A stretch of 64,000 nucleotides of DNA from Nephrocerus scutellatus (lineage: Eukaryota; Arthropoda; Insecta; Diptera; Pipunculidae). The position numbers and the translations under genes were made by a program. Shown here one piece after another: positions 56,308 through 64,000 of this stretch. Where the stretch lies: the NCBI GenBank assembly GCA_947095585.1, contig OX352766.1, positions 20,326,939-20,390,938 of the forward strand, in the 5' to 3' direction. Position 1 is the first letter of the stretch; every line of letters starts with the position of its first letter. Under the pieces are notes generated by a model. The model was given only the letters and a program-made list of their open reading frames with translations. It ran no database searches and was not told where the DNA came from.

Positions 56308-59300
56308 CACCAAAAAAGCAACTTAGTTGCTTTAAAAAAACCCTTTACGGGACTAGGAAAATCTTCCGTCTTAAACGGATGATTAACAAATATACGGCCT
56401 ATCTGTCTGCCTCTTAAGATATCACATACTCTTACATTTGTCATTATTAATTATTTATTTATTACTATTACTATATTTTTGCATTTAACTTATACTACAT
56501 AAAATTTTCATCTCATTAACCATATTCTTATATAATCATATAATATGGTTACAATTATACAAATCTTGAAATCTAAACCTATTCTAAATCAAAACCTAAA
56601 TCTAAATCTAAATCTATTTCTAAATCTAATTCTAAATCTAAACCTATTCTAATTCCAAACCTATTATAAATCTAAATCTATATCTTAATCTAAATCTAAA
56701 CCTAAATCTAAATCTAAACCGAAATCTCAATCTAAACCTAATTCTAAATCTGAATCTATAAATCTAAACCTCAATCTATATCTAAATCTAAACCAAAATC
56801 TAAGTCTGAACCCAACTCTAAATCTAAACCAAAACCTAAATCTAAATCTAAAGCTAAATCTATTTCTAAATCTTAAACAAAACCTACACCTAAATCTAAA
56901 CTTATTCTAAAACTAAATCTATATGTTATTCTCAACTGGATACCATGGTTGTGGAACCAAAAAACCCACAAACCATCTGGTATAAAACTTTCGTTTGTCG
57001 CAATCAGGTTAGCACGAGGGCACCACAAAAAGGGCCCCCGTAGGATGAAAAAAGTAGCTGCCTGGTGTGTGGACCTTCCACGGGGGAATACATTACTTGA
57101 TGTACTCCCCTTTGGGAATACATTGCCAGAGTCATCACACACCCAGGACCCTTCTTAAAGGCCTTGGACGTGCTGCAGGTCTACGAATCCCCTTTTGAGG
57201 GGGTACACTGCCTGGTCATCAGAACGTCCGGGACCCTTTACCGCTCACTAAAACGAAAAATATATATTACTATACAAGTAGCTTTTCCCGGGTAGGCAGT
57301 TTTAAGTAATTTAAATTCAAATTTTTAAATTTTACGTTTCCTGGCTTCTCTGGGAACCTTTTGCTTTTCCCTATCACAAAAAATTGTTCCCAGAATCCTT
57401 TGGACTCACGGAACCTAACAGCATCCTAAATTAATAATTAAAATGTTATTAATTGATATTACATCCAACTAAATATTTGATCTTGAATTGGTTGGCCTCA
57501 ACCCAATTCCTGGTCACATCAAGTTAAACCATACGTTTACACTTGATCAAATAATGTCATTTATACACAATAACATTCAATGATGTATGCATGTCCTTAC
57601 GATATACATGCACGCATCACCGAATGTTCACAAATCGACGCGTTGTCTGCAGCTTATTCAGGTATAGATCTTCTCAAAACATCCACACTGGCAGAATATA
57701 TATTATTTTTATATATTATTCGCCACCACATAGGTTTTCATTCCCACTGTCATGTGGTAAAAAAATTATGCTCACGAATTAAGACTACCAGACGGACATC
57801 TAAGATGTACGCTGGCACTCATAATTCTTAAATTACTTCTCGAAAAACACACAACACAAAATCGTCTACAACTAATAGTCTACAACTCAGTATTTCTGGG
57901 TATTTGCCGCTGCAAAACTAGACACAATTAGCGCATGGCGCCCACACCAAAACACACAGGCTGTCCTTCTTAAAAGCAATGCTTCGATCATGTATGCATA
58001 TCTTCAACCCTTATCGCGTTTGCATTTTGCAACGTACAAGGATAGATACTCAGCCTAGCTTCGACACAAGATATCATCACAGATATCATTCAAGTCTCAA
58101 CAACAAAACGATACACTCGTTTTCCGCGTGTGTTAGGTGTGATCAACAACCAAGTTTTTCTCGTTATTTAAACTTATCCAAAATCACAGTTACAAATAGC
58201 ATGTTCGGTGTCCAAGTCTTTTGTTTCTTAAAACAGACATGGCTCCTTTAGTTACACTATCTCAGTGATAAACAGTGTTGTGAAAATTATATATTTGGTT
58301 TTAAAAAACATGAAAGAAAGGAAAAAACTAACCACATTGGACGTCAGGATTTAAAACACAAAAATATCCAATAAATTCAACACCTCAAAAATGCATGGTA
58401 TGTTATCTAATATATATTTTTTATGGTATTACATATTTAAACCCATATATTACACTTTAATTACACACCCTTCACCCTATGTCTTGGTTTCGTACCAAAT
58501 CAGACCCTTCCCAACTCAGGCCGAGTAAAGCTCGCTGATGAGACCTCGTGGTGGAGGTCGAAAACGTTCCGAGCCACCAAAAAAGCAACTTAGTTGCTTT
58601 AAAAAAACCCTTTACGGGACTAGGAAAATCTTCCGTCTTAAACGGATGATTAACAAATATACGGCCTATCTGTCTGCCTCTTAAGATATCACATACTCTT
58701 ACATTTGTCATTATTAATTATTTATTTATTACTATTACTATATTTTTGCATTTAACTTATACTACATAAAATTTTCATCTCATTAACCATATTCTTATAT
58801 AATCATATAATATGGTTACAATTATACAAATCTTGAAATCTAAACCTATTCTAAATCAAAACCTAAATCTAAATCTAAATCTATTTCTAAATCTAATTCT
58901 AAATCTAAACCTATTCTAATTCCAAACCTATTATAAATCTAAATCTATATCTTAATCTAAATCTAAACCTAAATCTAAATCTAAACCGAAATCTCAATCT
59001 AAACCTAATTCTAAATCTGAATCTATAAATCTAAACCTCAATCTATATCTAAATCTAAACCAAAATCTAAGTCTGAACCCAACTCTAAATCTAAACCAAA
59101 ACCTAAATCTAAATCTAAAGCTAAATCTATTTCTAAATCTTAAACAAAACCTACACCTAAATCTAAACTTATTCTAAAACTAAATCTATATGTTATTCTC
59201 AACTGGATACCATGGTTGTGGAACCAAAAAACCCACAAACCATCTGGTATAAAACTTTCGTTTGTCGCAATCAGGTTAGCACGAGGGCACCACAAAAAGG

Positions 59301-61789
59301 GCCCCCGTAGGATGAAAAAAGTAGCTGCCTGGTGTGTGGACCTTCCACGGGGGAATACATTACTTGATGTACTCCCCTTTGGGAATACATTGCCAGAGTC
59401 ATCACACACCCAGGACCCTTCTTAAAGGCCTTGGACGTGCTGCAGGTCTACGAATCCCCTTTTGAGGGGGTACACTGCCTGGTCATCAGAACGTCCGGGA
59501 CCCTTTACCGCTCACTAAAACGAAAAATATATATTACTATACAAGTAGCTTTTCCCGGGTAGGCAGTTTTAAGTAATTTAAATTCAAATTTTTAAATTTT
59601 ACGTTTCCTGGCTTCTCTGGGAACCTTTTGCTTTTCCCTATCACAAAAAATTGTTCCCAGAATCCTTTGGACTCACGGAACCTAACAGCATCCTAAATTA
59701 ATAATTAAAATGTTATTAATTGATATTACATCCAACTAAATATTTGATCTTGAATTGGTTGGCCTCAACCCAATTCCTGGTCACATCAAGTTAAACCATA
59801 CGTTTACACTTGATCAAATAATGTCATTTATACACAATAACATTCAATGATGTATGCATGTCCTTACGATATACATGCACGCATCACCGAATGTTCACAA
59901 ATCGACGCGTTGTCTGCAGCTTATTCAGGTATAGATCTTCTCAAAACATCCACACTGGCAGAATATATATTATTTTTATATATTATTCGCCACCACATAG
60001 GTTTTCATTCCCACTGTCATGTGGTAAAAAAATTATGCTCACGAATTAAGACTACCAGACGGACATCTAAGATGTACGCTGGCACTCATAATTCTTAAAT
60101 TACTTCTCGAAAAACACACAACACAAAATCGTCTACAACTAATAGTCTACAACTCAGTATTTCTGGGTATTTGCCGCTGCAAAACTAGACACAATTAGCG
60201 CATGGCGCCCACACCAAAACACACAGGCTGTCCTTCTTAAAAGCAATGCTTCGATCATGTATGCATATCTTCAACCCTTATCGCGTTTGCATTTTGCAAC
60301 GTACAAGGATAGATACTCAGCCTAGCTTCGACACAAGATATCATCACAGATATCATTCAAGTCTCAACAACAAAACGATACACTCGTTTTCCGCGTGTGT
60401 TAGGTGTGATCAACAACCAAGTTTTTCTCGTTATTTAAACTTATCCAAAATCACAGTTACAAATAGCATGTTCGGTGTCCAAGTCTTTTGTTTCTTAAAA
60501 CAGACATGGCTCCTTTAGTTACACTATCTCAGTGATAAACAGTGTTGTGAAAATTATATATTTGGTTTTAAAAAACATGAAAGAAAGGAAAAAACTAACC
60601 ACATTGGACGTCAGGATTTAAAACACAAAAATATCCAATAAATTCAACACCTCAAAAATGCATGGTATGTTATCTAATATATATTTTTTATGGTATTACA
60701 TATTTAAACCCATATATTACACTTTAATTACACACCCTTCACCCTATGTCTTGGTTTCGTACCAAATCAGACCCTTCCCAACTCAGGCCGAGTAAAGCTC
60801 GCTGATGAGACCTCGTGGTGGAGGTCGAAAACGTTCCGAGCCACCAAAAAAGCAACTTAGTTGCTTTAAAAAAACCCTTTACGGGACTAGGAAAATCTTC
60901 CGTCTTAAACGGATGATTAACAAATATACGGCCTATCTGTCTGCCTCTTAAGATATCACATACTCTTACATTTGTCATTATTAATTATTTATTTATTACT
61001 ATTACTATATTTTTGCATTTAACTTATACTACATAAAATTTTCATCTCATTAACCATATTCTTATATAATCATATAATATGGTTACAATTATACAAATCT
61101 TGAAATCTAAACCTATTCTAAATCAAAACCTAAATCTAAATCTAAATCTATTTCTAAATCTAATTCTAAATCTAAACCTATTCTAATTCCAAACCTATTA
61201 TAAATCTAAATCTATATCTTAATCTAAATCTAAACCTAAATCTAAATCTAAACCGAAATCTCAATCTAAACCTAATTCTAAATCTGAATCTATAAATCTA
61301 AACCTCAATCTATATCTAAATCTAAACCAAAATCTAAGTCTGAACCCAACTCTAAATCTAAACCAAAACCTAAATCTAAATCTAAAGCTAAATCTATTTC
61401 TAAATCTTAAACAAAACCTACACCTAAATCTAAACTTATTCTAAAACTAAATCTATATGTTATTCTCAACTGGATACCATGGTTGTGGAACCAAAAAACC
61501 CACAAACCATCTGGTATAAAACTTTCGTTTGTCGCAATCAGGTTAGCACGAGGGCACCACAAAAAGGGCCCCCGTAGGATGAAAAAAGTAGCTGCCTGGT
61601 GTGTGGACCTTCCACGGGGGAATACATTACTTGATGTACTCCCCTTTGGGAATACATTGCCAGAGTCATCACACACCCAGGACCCTTCTTAAAGGCCTTG
61701 GACGTGCTGCAGGTCTACGAATCCCCTTTTGAGGGGGTACACTGCCTGGTCATCAGAACGTCCGGGACCCTTTACCGCTCACTAAAACG

Positions 61790-64000
61790 AAAAATATATA
61801 TTACTATACAAGTAGCTTTTCCCGGGTAGGCAGTTTTAAGTAATTTAAATTCAAATTTTTAAATTTTACGTTTCCTGGCTTCTCTGGGAACCTTTTGCTT
61901 TTCCCTATCACAAAAAATTGTTCCCAGAATCCTTTGGACTCACGGAACCTAACAGCATCCTAAATTAATAATTAAAATGTTATTAATTGATATTACATCC
62001 AACTAAATATTTGATCTTGAATTGGTTGGCCTCAACCCAATTCCTGGTCACATCAAGTTAAACCATACGTTTACACTTGATCAAATAATGTCATTTATAC
62101 ACAATAACATTCAATGATGTATGCATGTCCTTACGATATACATGCACGCATCACCGAATGTTCACAAATCGACGCGTTGTCTGCAGCTTATTCAGGTATA
62201 GATCTTCTCAAAACATCCACACTGGCAGAATATATATTATTTTTATATATTATTCGCCACCACATAGGTTTTCATTCCCACTGTCATGTGGTAAAAAAAT
62301 TATGCTCACGAATTAAGACTACCAGACGGACATCTAAGATGTACGCTGGCACTCATAATTCTTAAATTACTTCTCGAAAAACACACAACACAAAATCGTC
62401 TACAACTAATAGTCTACAACTCAGTATTTCTGGGTATTTGCCGCTGCAAAACTAGACACAATTAGCGCATGGCGCCCACACCAAAACACACAGGCTGTCC
62501 TTCTTAAAAGCAATGCTTCGATCATGTATGCATATCTTCAACCCTTATCGCGTTTGCATTTTGCAACGTACAAGGATAGATACTCAGCCTAGCTTCGACA
62601 CAAGATATCATCACAGATATCATTCAAGTCTCAACAACAAAACGATACACTCGTTTTCCGCGTGTGTTAGGTGTGATCAACAACCAAGTTTTTCTCGTTA
62701 TTTAAACTTATCCAAAATCACAGTTACAAATAGCATGTTCGGTGTCCAAGTCTTTTGTTTCTTAAAACAGACATGGCTCCTTTAGTTACACTATCTCAGT
62801 GATAAACAGTGTTGTGAAAATTATATATTTGGTTTTAAAAAACATGAAAGAAAGGAAAAAACTAACCACATTGGACGTCAGGATTTAAAACACAAAAATA
62901 TCCAATAAATTCAACACCTCAAAAATGCATGGTATGTTATCTAATATATATTTTTTATGGTATTACATATTTAAACCCATATATTACACTTTAATTACAC
63001 ACCCTTCACCCTATGTCTTGGTTTCGTACCAAATCAGACCCTTCCCAACTCAGGCCGAGTAAAGCTCGCTGATGAGACCTCGTGGTGGAGGTCGAAAACG
63101 TTCCGAGCCACCAAAAAAGCAACTTAGTTGCTTTAAAAAAACCCTTTACGGGACTAGGAAAATCTTCCGTCTTAAACGGATGATTAACAAATATACGGCC
63201 TATCTGTCTGCCTCTTAAGATATCACATACTCTTACATTTGTCATTATTAATTATTTATTTATTACTATTACTATATTTTTGCATTTAACTTATACTACA
63301 TAAAATTTTCATCTCATTAACCATATTCTTATATAATCATATAATATGGTTACAATTATACAAATCTTGAAATCTAAACCTATTCTAAATCAAAACCTAA
63401 ATCTAAATCTAAATCTATTTCTAAATCTAATTCTAAATCTAAACCTATTCTAATTCCAAACCTATTATAAATCTAAATCTATATCTTAATCTAAATCTAA
63501 ACCTAAATCTAAATCTAAACCGAAATCTCAATCTAAACCTAATTCTAAATCTGAATCTATAAATCTAAACCTCAATCTATATCTAAATCTAAACCAAAAT
63601 CTAAGTCTGAACCCAACTCTAAATCTAAACCAAAACCTAAATCTAAATCTAAAGCTAAATCTATTTCTAAATCTTAAACAAAACCTACACCTAAATCTAA
63701 ACTTATTCTAAAACTAAATCTATATGTTATTCTCAACTGGATACCATGGTTGTGGAACCAAAAAACCCACAAACCATCTGGTATAAAACTTTCGTTTGTC
63801 GCAATCAGGTTAGCACGAGGGCACCACAAAAAGGGCCCCCGTAGGATGAAAAAAGTAGCTGCCTGGTGTGTGGACCTTCCACGGGGGAATACATTACTTG
63901 ATGTACTCCCCTTTGGGAATACATTGCCAGAGTCATCACACACCCAGGACCCTTCTTAAAGGCCTTGGACGTGCTGCAGGTCTACGAATCCCCTTTTGAG
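61790..64000 (+). repeat. Last, incomplete satellite unit (unit 18)
   Basis: 2211 of 2267 bases are present. The cut is made by the window edge, so the array continues to the right. Its hammerhead starts at 63064. Confidence 0.95.

Larger units (their letters stand above)
23251..64000 (+). repeat. Tandem array of a 2267-bp hammerhead-bearing satellite, 17 full units and part of an 18th
   Basis: Units start at 23251 + 2267n. Unit 17 ends at 61789; unit 18 lacks its last 56 bases at the window edge. Spacing is exactly 2267 throughout, so I see no insertion or deletion in any unit. Three substitutions were noticed: A to G at 34703 (unit 6), T to G at 50522 (unit 13) and G to C at 56275 (unit 15). 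In order, each unit has an AT-rich opening, an inverted-repeat cluster, AT-rich sequence with small unconvincing frames, the hammerhead motif (about 1275 into the unit), degenerate TCTAAA repeats (about 1580-1935) and a GC-richer block of hairpins. No rRNA, tRNA or transposase was recognised. Near-identity implies very recent amplification, strong homogenisation or assembly duplication. Confidence 0.97.

Noticed and set aside
23575..63959. Recurring small frames in the satellite (63-90 codons on both strands of each unit)
   Set aside because: They overlap one another and the hairpins on opposite strands, lack recognisable domains and sit in sequence with no coding bias. Their perfect repetition only reflects unit identity.
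23251..64000. Ribosomal DNA intergenic spacer as identity of the 2267-bp array
   Set aside because: No 18S, 5.8S, 28S or 5S sequence was recognised in any unit, and units join head to tail directly.
23251..64000. CRISPR or other prokaryotic repeat system
   Set aside because: Repeats are 2267 bp with no spacers, and the context is a eukaryotic histone locus.

Overview
The window is eukaryotic DNA, most likely from a higher (schizophoran) fly. The left third holds an intronless replication-dependent histone quintet (H2B, H1, H3, H4, H2A) with dipteran-type proteins; from memory, H2A matches the Drosophila protein and H2B differs from it only in the N-terminal tail. Each histone gene that keeps its 3' end is followed by a metazoan histone mRNA 3' stem-loop. 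The associated non-LTR retroelements are of the Jockey type. There are no bacterial features.

Positions 1-23000 are two nearly identical histone units of about 7.95 kb (offsets 7953-7955 bp), in the order H2B(+), spacer, H1(+), H3(-)/H4(+), H2A(-). H2A and H2B share a divergent promoter region, as do H3 and H4. Unit 1: H2B at 3529-6605 (broken), H1 10320, H3 12176, H4 12488, H2A 13874. Unit 2: H2B 14189, H1 18273, H3 20130, H4 20442, H2A 21688 (broken). One Jockey-like family is present as several copies. Copy A (1-3264, minus) has a complete 5' end and ORF1, with ORF2 open to the window edge; it sits in the H2A/H2B promoter region. Copy B (3632-6322, minus) is 5'-truncated and lies inside H2B codon 35 with a 14-bp target-site duplication. 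Copy C (21689 into the gap, minus) lies inside H2A. An old internally deleted copy D (plus) occupies the same H2B-H1 spacer position in both units (7557-9222 and 15510-17175), so it has been homogenised through the array.

A 200-base run of N (23001-23200) separates this from the second domain. That domain begins with a 50-base inverted fragment of the repeat (23201-23250). From 23251 to the window end there is a head-to-tail array of a 2267-bp unit, 17 complete copies and most of an 18th. Every copy has the same length and I noticed only three substitutions. The unit has no convincing protein gene. It holds a hammerhead-type self-cleaving ribozyme motif with a complete conserved core, a block of about 355 bp of degenerate TCTAAA/CCTAAA hexamers, and two regions rich in inverted repeats. 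Transcripts of the array would be expected to be cut into 2267-nt monomers, which makes this the most unusual system in the window: a long ribozyme-bearing satellite resembling, at a much larger size, the hammerhead satellites of newts, schistosomes and cave crickets and the retrozymes or Penelope-like elements.

The histone genes together supply S-phase core and linker histones, with paired promoters and stem-loop 3' processing. The retroelement has repeatedly inserted into this locus and destroyed one H2B and one H2A copy. Whether the histone locus and the ribozyme satellite are truly adjacent depends on the unsequenced gap.
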